Source of the DNA: Gramella sp. KN1008
Lineage (GTDB): Bacteria; Bacteroidota; Bacteroidia; Flavobacteriales; Flavobacteriaceae
NCBI RefSeq assembly: GCF_004332155.1
Contig: NZ_SJDV01000003.1
Location: forward strand, 434,001-498,000
Length of the DNA: 64,000 nt
Direction: 5' to 3'
Shown here: piece by piece, positions 54,887 to 63,067 of the stretch
Numbering within the stretch: the first letter of the stretch is position 1
Layout: every line of letters begins with the position of its first letter
Program-made: the position numbers and the translations under genes
The notes under the pieces: generated by a model
What the model saw: only the letters and a program-made list of their open reading frames with translations
Databases searched by the model: none
What the model was told of the DNA's origin: nothing

Positions 54887-56113
54887 TTATACAACTAGTT
54901 TCCTTCTTATCTCCTTATATTCTTCCCAATTGAAATCATAGAGGAACCTTATTGCCTTTTGGGCTCCCAGAAGGAATAGTTGCTGTTGTTTCTCGGGTGA
55001 CATTCCAAAATTAAGCCAGTTGAATTTTTCATCGGCATCGATTTTACAGATCAGCCTTTTGTAATCAGGATTTTGTAGGATGAAATCATAATCGTGAATT
55101 TGTCGCATGGTGCTGATCATAGACCCACAGAAATCGAAGAACCTGTCATTATTGGAATATCTTTCGCGATAAGTACTTAATCGCACGCCAAAAGTAGGGC
55201 GGGAGGGTACTCCTTTAATATGAAAAGTATTAATTGGAAAATTAGATAACATTCCGCCATCCACAAATTTGACCCTTTCAGGAACTTTACCATTATAGCT
55301 AACATATTCATCCCATTTAATATCCCCAATATTACTCGCATTTGGCAGGTCATCAACTTCATAAGGATAGAATAAAAACGGAATGGACATAGATGTTCTC
55401 ACGAATTTAACCGGATCTATAGCTTCCGGATTTTTCCAGTAGAGATCGGCCATTTTGGGAAATTCAACTTTTGATCGGGTGGTGATCTCAGAGGTTATGA
55501 TTGAAAGTCTGGGAGGTTTAGCCCTGTACTCGGGATCGTTGCGATGTTTTATATTAGGAATTTGTTCCCTTTTTTGCTTCAGGGTTTTAAGATTACTTAC
55601 TCCATGAGAATGAAGAATCTCGCTCAGCCAGGCTTCAAAATCTTTTCCTGGATTTAATCCCAGTTTATATTTTAATTTAAGAAAAATAGTGTAAGCATTG
55701 AAAATCACATTCCATAGTATCCCTTTTTCTCTCGTAACAAGTTTGTGAATGAGTTTCTTAACACCTTGCGGGCCATCCAGAAAATCAAAGAAGTTCTTTT
55801 CTCCAAGAATGTTTATAATCTTTTCTGATGTAGGTTTCCCCGGTTTGGCCAGAGAAGCCATTAGAAGGCTGTTGATAGACCCGGCAGAGGTCCCGGCAAG
55901 GCTGTAAAACCGTATTCCGGCCTTTTCCAGAATATAAGTATAGCCCAAGAGGGCGATACCAAGTACGCCACCTCCTTCCTGTACCAGATCAACATATTGA
56001 TAACCATTTTCATCTGTAATATCAGAAAATATGGTTCCTTTTGTCTTTATGGAAACAGCCTCCTCAACAAGTTTTTTAATGTCAGGATCGTTTAAAAATC
56101 TATTAGAGATCAT
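54887..56113 (-). CDS. Patatin-like phospholipase
   Basis: Serine acyl hydrolase of 408 residues with the Ser-Asp dyad of the patatin family. The oxyanion-hole motif is EGGGVLGIALLG (about residues 46-57), the nucleophile Ser76 lies in GTSAG, and Asp285 in VDGGMLSNFP. No signal peptide, so cytoplasmic or membrane-peripheral. The C-terminal part (about 310-408) resembles that of bacterial patatins with an extra helical tail. The gene stands alone; phospholipid turnover is the likely role. Confidence 0.88.
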   Translation of the reverse strand: MISNRFLNDPDIKKLVEEAVSIKTKGTIFSDITDENGYQYVDLVQEGGGVLGIALLGYTYILEKAGIRFYSLAGTSAGSINSLLMASLAKPGKPTSEKIINILGEKNFFDFLDGPQGVKKLIHKLVTREKGILWNVIFNAYTIFLKLKYKLGLNPGKDFEAWLSEILHSHGVSNLKTLKQKREQIPNIKHRNDPEYRAKPPRLSIITSEITTRSKVEFPKMADLYWKNPEAIDPVKFVRTSMSIPFLFYPYEVDDLPNASNIGDIKWDEYVSYNGKVPERVKFVDGGMLSNFPINTFHIKGVPSRPTFGVRLSTYRERYSNNDRFFDFCGSMISTMRQIHDYDFILQNPDYKRLICKIDADEKFNWLNFGMSPEKQQQLFLLGAQKAIRFLYDFNWEEYKEIRRKLVV

Positions 56114-56161
56114 CAGGGGGTTTTGCAGGTCAAGTTATGTTTAATCCCATTTATGCCCTAG

Positions 56162-56179
56162 GGGGATTTTCCCCTTTTT
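56162..56179. other. Short GGGG-CCCC hairpin between the cytochrome and patatin genes
   Basis: GGGG-ATTTT-CCCC followed by five T residues on the plus strand. Both flanking genes are on the minus strand, where no T-run follows, so its use as a terminator is doubtful. Confidence 0.3.
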
Positions 56180-56199
56180 GCCTGAACTGTTTCCTGAAT

Positions 56200-58476
56200 T
56201 TAATTTCGAACAGGACTTATGTTTCCCTGTTTAAGTTGCCTTGAAATATCCTGATACCTACTATTTTGAGGTGCTATTTGTAAAAGTTTCTCGATGGTAT
56301 TGACGGCAGCATTATTATGACCGGATTTTATTTCACCAAGCAGTTTCACATACAACAGATTTTCATCCATGGGAAAGGACTTTAAAGCCTTTTCCAGAAC
56401 CGAAACCGATTCCAGGTGCTGACCATTTTGCTGCAATATGAGAGCATAGTTATAGCAGGCTCTCATTAGAGGAGTTTCCAGCCCACAGGCTTTGGAAAGG
56501 TACTCCATAGCTTTTTCGGTATTGTTCGTTTCATTATACAGGAGTCCCAGCATATAGTAACTTTCAGCAAACTGTGGTTCCTGTTCTATAACCTTTAGGT
56601 ATAATTTTTCTGCCTCTGCTACCTTTCCCTGTTTATAGAACAGGAGGGCGAGGTTCATTCTGGAAAAATTATAATGGTCATCAATTTCAATAGCTTTCTT
56701 ATATGCGTTCAGCGCTTTTTGTATTTCTCCTGTAGCTTCATAATAGGTACCCAGTTGATGTTGTCCTGAGGGAAAATCTGAATTCATATTCAAATAGTCC
56801 AGGTATTCATTTTTAGCTTTCTGAAAAGCTTCTTCATTCTGGGCAGTTTTGTTCTGTAAGGTAAAATACCTGGCTGCATTCATTCGTACCAGCCTTACCG
56901 TATCATTAAGCAGGTTATTAATATAAGTCCCAAGCTCGGGATTTGAAAAATTAGTTAAGGCTCTTACCACTTCATTTCTTACAAGGGCAGAAGAGTCTTT
57001 TCGCTGGCTCTGTAAAAGTTCCAGGTCCTGTGGAGAAAGAGGAGTGTTTACGAACTGTCTGATGGCTGTGGCTCGTACAATAGCCGGAAAATCCGGATCG
57101 CTTATAAGTTTTTTTAAAGCACTGTGGTCACCTAATTGGCCCGGGATGAGATAATCTGAAAAATGCTCAGCTCTTTCTTCTCCGTACTGATCTACAATAA
57201 CCTGACTTGCCCATTCGGCTGATTTATCTTCGTGACAGGAGTTACAGGCATTGGGTGTTCCATATTTTACCGTTTGATCCGGCCTTGGGATCCTAAAGCT
57301 ATGGTCCCTTCTGAAATCGTTCCCCATATAGATCTTTCCGGTCATATGGCAGTTGACACAAAGTGAGGCATCAGTACCTTCTTCATGAAAATGATGTGAA
57401 GGTTCATCATAACTTTTTTCATGACAACTCAAACAGAGATCATTCCCGGTTTTTCTTGTTTTAGTGGTATGAGGGTCGTGGCAATCTGTACAGGACACCC
57501 CCGAATGATACATTTTACTTTGAACAAATGACCCATATACGTAATCTTCATCTTTTATCTGTCCATCCCTTTCATAGGTAGGGTATACAAGCAATTCAGG
57601 ATCATAATGATCAACAAAATGACCCTGATAATCAAAGTAATCAGTAAGCTGAGATCTTCGTGAATGGCAGCGTGCACACTTATCTACCACTTCTTTTGAG
57701 GACATATCAGTTTCCATATAAAGAGAAGGAGGATCTGAGCTTTGTTCTCCATTTTTATAATAGTTCACATGTTCACTGGCGGGGCCATGACAGGCTTCAC
57801 AACTCACATTAATCTCACTGTATTTTGTGTTGTAGATTTCGGTTTCAGGATCAAAGTTCTTTTGAAGGTTGGTAGAGTGGCAGTCTGCACACATGTTATT
57901 CCATCTCATGGCACCTCTGCTCCAGTGCATCCATTCGTTATGCCTTATATCCAGTTCTTCCTGAAGGGCAAACCATTTATCCTTATTTGAGTCCCACGCT
58001 GTAAGCAAAACCTGATACTGACCTTTAGGAAATTTCACGAGGTATTGCTGAAGAGGTTCCACACCAAAGGTATAATCAACTTTATAATCATGATATTCAC
58101 CATCAGGACCTTCAGTATTAACCATATAATCCTTTCCTTTTTTAAAAAAACGGGTGGTAATTCCTTTATGGATAAATTCAGCATCATTAAAGTCTCCAAG
58201 CACAGTGCTGCTATCTGCAATTTTCATGGCAAGATCATGATGAGAACCTTCCCAGTTATCATATTCTTTCTGATGACAATCAATACAAGATGAAGACCCT
58301 ATGAAATTACCGTAATGGGTTTCAGTTTTCACAGGGTTGGTATAAACATCTTTTTTGTCGTTTTTACAGGCCGGTAAAAAAAATAATATCAGGCAAAAGA
58401 AAGGTAAAATTGATGTAAAGCGAGATTTTAAAAAATGGGGCAGGTTGGAAAAAAAATTCATAAGGCTACTATACAT
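56200..58476 (-). CDS. Octaheme c-type cytochrome lipoprotein with HEAT-like and TPR regions
   Basis: 758 residues. A hydrophobic N-terminus ends in FLPAC with lipidation expected at Cys37. Eight CxxCH haem motifs follow between about residues 63 and 400 (the first is CIDCH at 63-67; then CADCH, CEACH, CARCH, CTDCH, CLSCH, CVNCH and CNSCH), as in the cytochrome c554/octaheme families. Residues about 440-550 form HEAT-like repeats (DSSALVRNEVVRAL, DTVRLVRMNAARYF). Residues about 580-740 form four or five TPRs. The haem block may be a periplasmic electron-transfer or catalytic module and the TPR part a docking platform. No partner redox gene is adjacent. Annotating it as a nitrite reductase would be unjustified, since no NrfA-type CxxCK is present. 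Confidence 0.88.
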   Translation of the reverse strand: MYSSLMNFFSNLPHFLKSRFTSILPFFCLILFFLPACKNDKKDVYTNPVKTETHYGNFIGSSSCIDCHQKEYDNWEGSHHDLAMKIADSSTVLGDFNDAEFIHKGITTRFFKKGKDYMVNTEGPDGEYHDYKVDYTFGVEPLQQYLVKFPKGQYQVLLTAWDSNKDKWFALQEELDIRHNEWMHWSRGAMRWNNMCADCHSTNLQKNFDPETEIYNTKYSEINVSCEACHGPASEHVNYYKNGEQSSDPPSLYMETDMSSKEVVDKCARCHSRRSQLTDYFDYQGHFVDHYDPELLVYPTYERDGQIKDEDYVYGSFVQSKMYHSGVSCTDCHDPHTTKTRKTGNDLCLSCHEKSYDEPSHHFHEEGTDASLCVNCHMTGKIYMGNDFRRDHSFRIPRPDQTVKYGTPNACNSCHEDKSAEWASQVIVDQYGEERAEHFSDYLIPGQLGDHSALKKLISDPDFPAIVRATAIRQFVNTPLSPQDLELLQSQRKDSSALVRNEVVRALTNFSNPELGTYINNLLNDTVRLVRMNAARYFTLQNKTAQNEEAFQKAKNEYLDYLNMNSDFPSGQHQLGTYYEATGEIQKALNAYKKAIEIDDHYNFSRMNLALLFYKQGKVAEAEKLYLKVIEQEPQFAESYYMLGLLYNETNNTEKAMEYLSKACGLETPLMRACYNYALILQQNGQHLESVSVLEKALKSFPMDENLLYVKLLGEIKSGHNNAAVNTIEKLLQIAPQNSRYQDISRQLKQGNISPVRN

Positions 58477-59071
58477 TTATCATGCAGACAGGTTAAGCTT
58501 CAAAGTATATAGCCAGGGTTTTTAGCTAATGTTTTGAAAATAATAATTTTAATAAGATGTTTAGTTGCCGTGAGAATATAAATCTTTTTATAGCTTGTTA
58601 AAATATCAGGCAATAAATAAGAGAAATAAATTCCCTCAATTTATATCTGCTTTACTCGGTTAAGCAAATATAATAAACGTTCTTCATACGCTTGTGAAAA
58701 ATATCCTGTAGCTTGAATTATTTTTTCAATGTTTAGAGTAATTGATTACTCAGTCAATATTCAGAATATATCACTGGAATCATAATTCTTTATTCCTCTC
58801 GGTCTGCAGGATATTCGCAGGAATCATTGAGATTTCAGATGATTCCCATTCGTTTTATTTTCAAATGTAATTTATTGTGTATCAGGTAATTGTGATTTGT
58901 AAGCAAAAATATTATTGTGCGTATTATCTTACAATTGAATTTGAATTTTCTTGTGTTTTTAATTAGTAAAACACAGTAAATCAGGAACTTAAGTTCTATA
59001 ATTGTAAATTAATCCCTAACTTTAAGTCCCTACTCGCCCCACTTTTAGTCGATTAATTTAAACCACTCACC
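58477..59071. other. Long AT-rich divergent intergenic region
   Basis: 595 bp between the cytochrome gene (minus) and the four-gene locus (plus). No open frame of note. It contains a palindrome GAGTAAT-TG-ATTACTC at 58737-58752, overlapping a wider ATTGA...TCAAT pair. A T/A-rich segment at 58930-59060 probably holds the promoter of the amidase gene, but I cannot fix the boxes. Confidence 0.45.
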
Positions 59072-59740
59072 ATGAAAAATCTACTAAACATTGCAACGGC
59101 GGAGATCGGGGTCAAAGAAATCCCGGGTAAAAAATCAAATCCTAAAATTCTCCAGTACGCCAAAGATTGTGGCTTCAGTAATTATACTAACGACGATGCG
59201 GCCTGGTGCAGCCTTTTTATGAATTGGGTAGCTTATAAAGCGGGACTGGAACGCACCAACAAATTATCAGCCAGGTCCTGGTTGAATGTAGGGATTCCAG
59301 TAGAGAATCCGGAACCAGGAGATGTAGTTATTTTCTGGCGTGAGAGCAGAGATTCATGGAAAGGCCATGTAGGTATCTTCACAGGTATTTCTCAAAATTC
59401 TTCCAGAATTTATTGTCTTGGCGGTAATCAGGGAAACCAGGTATCAATAACCGCTAAATCCACAGATCGTATTCTTGGTTATCGTCGTCTGCGACCGGTT
59501 GGTCGCCTCAACTTCACAACCAAGATCTTAAAGAAAGGAGATACCGGTATAGAGGTAGTTCAATTGCAGGATGCTCTAAAACAGTTAGGTTTCAATTGTG
59601 GAACCTCAGATGGGATTTTCGGTCCCAAAACCGAACAGGCCCTGAAAGATTTTCAGGCTACAGATCGCTCTTTAACTATCAGTGGAGTACTGGATCAACC
59701 AACCCGGGAATTTCTGGTAGAGATCCTCAAATCTAAGTAA
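59072..59740 (+). CDS. CHAP-like cell-wall amidase/endopeptidase with a peptidoglycan-binding domain (TIGR02594-like)
   Basis: 222 residues. The N-terminal NlpC/P60-like (CHAP) domain has the nucleophile Cys46 in AAWCSLFMNW and the base His99 in KGHVGIFTG, with YCLGGNQGNQV downstream, as in TIGR02594 proteins. A PG_binding_1 domain occupies about 152-218 (KKGDTGIEVVQLQDALKQLG...DGIFGPKTEQALKDFQ). No classical signal peptide, so it may be exported by a dedicated route, or released with the neighbouring proteins or by lysis. First of four plus-strand genes with gaps of 15-21 bp, which suggests that the unknown proteins act on or across the peptidoglycan. Confidence 0.82.
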   Translation: MKNLLNIATAEIGVKEIPGKKSNPKILQYAKDCGFSNYTNDDAAWCSLFMNWVAYKAGLERTNKLSARSWLNVGIPVENPEPGDVVIFWRESRDSWKGHVGIFTGISQNSSRIYCLGGNQGNQVSITAKSTDRILGYRRLRPVGRLNFTTKILKKGDTGIEVVQLQDALKQLGFNCGTSDGIFGPKTEQALKDFQATDRSLTISGVLDQPTREFLVEILKSK

Positions 59741-59761
59741 CAAACCAAAAAACTTAATATT

Positions 59762-61285
59762 ATGGCAAAAGATGTATTGCCCGATCAACTGATGAACTCA
59801 GTGCTCGGAAAACTCTATGATGTATTGACCAACGGGGACGATGTTGCCCCAAAATCAGAGGATAATTATCTCGCCTGGCTTTCAGTGGGGATGCCGTATC
59901 CTCCTGAAGAACTTGATTTTCTTTCTACAGGCCTTACAGGAATTGTACGTGAACCTGAACGCCCGGAAGGCGAGGAGGGTGAGCCTCCTGCAAAAAAGAC
60001 ACCCGAGGAAATTAACCAGTTACTGGCCCAGGATGTTAACAGGAAATATATGCAGGCTGAAAATCTTTCACGACTATGTGATATGGTTCCAGATACCAGT
60101 GGTGTAACCGGTGATGTTACCATGAATGTTTGGCATCAGGAGAATACATTATCTCAGGCCTACAATCATATTTTGAAGTTTAGCCAGGTTGCCAATTTTG
60201 AGCCTGATGAAAAGACCAAAGATAAGATCAAACGGCTTAGGGGCTTATTACAAGAAAAGAAGATCAAAAAGAATATCGTTACCGAAGAGGAGGAAGAAGT
60301 GCTGGAAGAAACTCCCCTGGTAAAGATGTACAATGAAAAGATGCAGAAATGGATGAATGAAGCCCTGGAGTATAATACTCACCGCGTGAATGCTCTGGCC
60401 GGAAAGGACCCTGCAGCCGTCCATTTCTGGAGTCTTAATGCTTCCATTCTTCGCAGTAAAGTACAGGCAGCAAAGGCTGACTGGGTGACGAATGGCTTTA
60501 AGGAAGAGTACGACCAGATTGCAGCATTTATTTCACAGGTGGAAGGCCGAAGCATGTTAACACTAAAACAACAATATATAGATGATGTTGAAAAAGCCAG
60601 GTTAACCGGGCTTGCTTCCGGATCGGATTTCTATTATACAAGTCTCTTGCCTGGAGGATTCGCAAAAACGGATAATGGCTGGACTGAATTTTCATTTAGC
60701 AGCAGTGATTTTAAATCTAACTATAAATTCGACTCGAAGAAAGGCGGCGGAGGAGGCGGACTAAGCCTTGGGTTTTTTACTGTAGGAGGAAGTGGTAGTT
60801 ATGAAAAGCAGAAATCCAACCGTAAAATTGATACATCCAGTTTTAAATTGAATTTTAAGATTTGTCAGGTACCAATTGTTCGTCCATGGTTCAACGTAAA
60901 TTACCTCACCAGTAAATACTGGCGGTTTGATGAGAATAACCCTGAATTCAAAGATAATATGGTTTCTGATGGCGGTTCTCCTCCAGATGGAATGATTCCA
61001 GCATATACCACCACGGCCTTATTTGTGAAAGATCTTTTTCTTCATTTCGGTGAAAGTAACAGCGAGTTTACTTCTGAAATCGAAAAAGCCAGTGGGGGAG
61101 GCTTCGTTTCCTGGGGGCCTTTTCATGCAGGGGGAAGATATGAATCTTCAAGTCAGGAACGTAATGCGGATGTACATAGAGAGTCTCAGGGTATCCGGAT
61201 CAAGGGAATGCAACTAATTGGTTTTAAATGTCATATTCTTCCAAAGTCTCCAGATCCTAAACCTGATGTAAAGGAGTGGGTATAA
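59762..61285 (+). CDS. Unknown protein with a Gly-rich central region and an RxWF/IPxYT/GPF module
   Basis: I do not recognise the family. 507 residues, no signal peptide. The N-terminal half (about 1-280) is mostly helical with charged stretches (EEEEEVLEE near 180). A serine/aromatic-rich strand region follows, with a run of six glycines (about residues 325-330) leading into LSLGFFTVGGSGSYEKQ. The C-terminal part contains Arg374-Pro-Trp-Phe377, IPAYT from residue 412 and Gly452-Pro-Phe454. The same three landmarks occur in the next protein in the same order, so the two share a module. The Gly-rich beta segment could insert into or cover a membrane, but that is speculation. Confidence 0.65.
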   Translation: MAKDVLPDQLMNSVLGKLYDVLTNGDDVAPKSEDNYLAWLSVGMPYPPEELDFLSTGLTGIVREPERPEGEEGEPPAKKTPEEINQLLAQDVNRKYMQAENLSRLCDMVPDTSGVTGDVTMNVWHQENTLSQAYNHILKFSQVANFEPDEKTKDKIKRLRGLLQEKKIKKNIVTEEEEEVLEETPLVKMYNEKMQKWMNEALEYNTHRVNALAGKDPAAVHFWSLNASILRSKVQAAKADWVTNGFKEEYDQIAAFISQVEGRSMLTLKQQYIDDVEKARLTGLASGSDFYYTSLLPGGFAKTDNGWTEFSFSSSDFKSNYKFDSKKGGGGGGLSLGFFTVGGSGSYEKQKSNRKIDTSSFKLNFKICQVPIVRPWFNVNYLTSKYWRFDENNPEFKDNMVSDGGSPPDGMIPAYTTTALFVKDLFLHFGESNSEFTSEIEKASGGGFVSWGPFHAGGRYESSSQERNADVHRESQGIRIKGMQLIGFKCHILPKSPDPKPDVKEWV

Positions 61286-61300
61286 TTTTAAGCTTAACCG

Positions 61301-63052
61301 ATGTCTGAACTATTGACCATATTTAAACAAATCGAAGAGAATTTTTACAGGCAGTTTCCGGAGCAAGGGGAAAATAAAGAATATGAACTGATATTTTCCC
61401 CCTTTTCTACCGGTTTTGATTATGATGATTTCTTATTCCTGGATGCTACATCTTCCCATGAGCAGGCTGAAAAATATGTAGATGAACTTCTTGAATTCTC
61501 TGAGATTGCCAATACTATCCCAAGGCAGGATAATTTCTGGACGATCTCAGGAGATCAGCGGGATTACTTATTTAATCCATATAAGAACATTCTTAGGAGT
61601 TTAAGATTGCTGGATACCGATACATTGAAGCCGGAAATGTTATATAAACATCCTCTTTTTAAAAAGGCACTCAAAGTAATAAGAGAACCTGAACAAGGAA
61701 AATATAAAGCATTTTTTGAGCTTAATGAAAGATTAACCAGTGAGATTGAAGAACTGAAAAAATCTTTGAATGACGAGAATCGTACCACGGTTGATCTGGA
61801 AATTAAATTGAAAGAGGATAACTTAAAAGCTATTAGTTCAAAATGGGAAACAGAGGGAGCTAAAGATAAGGTGGAATCCAAGATCCTTGAGATTATAAAA
61901 GATGAATTCAAAAGGTTCATTTTGGACCTTGATGAAGTAAAGGCACAACTTGACTCGTCTAAAAGGAGCAGTGCTAATATGAATAGGGAATTCTACCTTA
62001 CCAGTTGTTCTCCTAACAATCTTTATAAAGGGGAGGAGCTGGAATGGACCAAGGTGAGTCTTAAGAAGTCAGAAATTCAAAGACTTTTAAAGAATGTGAA
62101 GACCGAAGAATATCAGGAGGTTTTTGGAGATTCAAATTTGAACGGTTTGGAAATCGATAGAATTGAGTATGAATTGTTATTTGTAAATGTCACACGGGCC
62201 TGGTTTGATCCAAATTTGTTGCATAAGCCTTACTGGGATATTAATATTCTAAACAGGGAAGAGATCGACATACCTCGGTATACTCAAAAACTCATCTTTA
62301 TTCGGAATGTTGATATTCAATTGCCCCGGGAATCTCAGAAGAACCGGCAAATTCTGCAAAAGGCCAATTTTGAACATCTGGGACCTTTTATGATTAATGC
62401 AGGACAGCTTAAACAGGGGAAAAATATTCGATTGAACTCTGTTAATAAAGCTTTGAAGATAGAACGGAAAATGGTTTTCAATGTCTCCTCTAAAATCCAT
62501 GAGCAGAAAAAAGATAATCACCTGAAGACTGGTGTCCTGATAAATAAAAAACAACAACAGTTTGCTCATTTAGCTCCCCAACTAAGAGATAGAGGAAAAA
62601 AGAATCCTGCAGCACAGCATACCAAACCTAAGCTTCATACCATTAAGCCAATGATGCTCAAGGCTAATTTTATATTCTTTAAGCCAATTAAAGTTCGTTT
62701 ACAGTTTAAAGATACTGAGAAGCATACTGCAGTGATTCCCGATCTTTCTTCAGTAAATGTTTTACTTAAAGAAAAACCTGTAAAAGCAACTTTTATACAG
62801 GAGGGTAGCGAGTTGGTTACCAATTTGAACAAGGGTCAAACATATACTTTGGAGATCAATGTTGAAGGTTATGAGCCGGTGAGGACGCAACTGGCAGTGA
62901 CACCCCCCGAAAATGTAAAGGAAGTCTCAAAGACAATATCTCTTCAGGCTAAAGTGGAAGAAGAGCTCCCAGAATCCTTTCAGTTGATCGGTGTGGTGAC
63001 AAGGCAATTGGGGCCTTATCCCAATCCTATAGAACAGGCAGATTACCTGTAA
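61301..63052 (+). CDS. Unknown protein sharing the RxWF/IPxYT/GPF module, with a PEGA-like C-terminal domain
   Basis: 583 residues, no signal peptide, family not recognised. It begins with an acidic N-terminal region (YELIFSPFSTGFDYDDFLFLD). A long coiled coil follows (about 140-235), then the module shared with the preceding protein: Arg299-Ala-Trp-Phe302, IPRYT from residue 324 and Gly361-Pro-Phe363. A basic linker rich in His/Lys/Gln (about 395-450) comes next. The C-terminal beta domain (about 465-555, VNVLLKEKPVKATF...TLEINVEGYEPV) looks like a PEGA or carboxypeptidase-regulatory-like fold. It lies 15 bp after its paralogue. Confidence 0.65.
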   Translation: MSELLTIFKQIEENFYRQFPEQGENKEYELIFSPFSTGFDYDDFLFLDATSSHEQAEKYVDELLEFSEIANTIPRQDNFWTISGDQRDYLFNPYKNILRSLRLLDTDTLKPEMLYKHPLFKKALKVIREPEQGKYKAFFELNERLTSEIEELKKSLNDENRTTVDLEIKLKEDNLKAISSKWETEGAKDKVESKILEIIKDEFKRFILDLDEVKAQLDSSKRSSANMNREFYLTSCSPNNLYKGEELEWTKVSLKKSEIQRLLKNVKTEEYQEVFGDSNLNGLEIDRIEYELLFVNVTRAWFDPNLLHKPYWDINILNREEIDIPRYTQKLIFIRNVDIQLPRESQKNRQILQKANFEHLGPFMINAGQLKQGKNIRLNSVNKALKIERKMVFNVSSKIHEQKKDNHLKTGVLINKKQQQFAHLAPQLRDRGKKNPAAQHTKPKLHTIKPMMLKANFIFFKPIKVRLQFKDTEKHTAVIPDLSSVNVLLKEKPVKATFIQEGSELVTNLNKGQTYTLEINVEGYEPVRTQLAVTPPENVKEVSKTISLQAKVEEELPESFQLIGVVTRQLGPYPNPIEQADYL

Positions 63053-63067
63053 TTTAAAATAAATATC

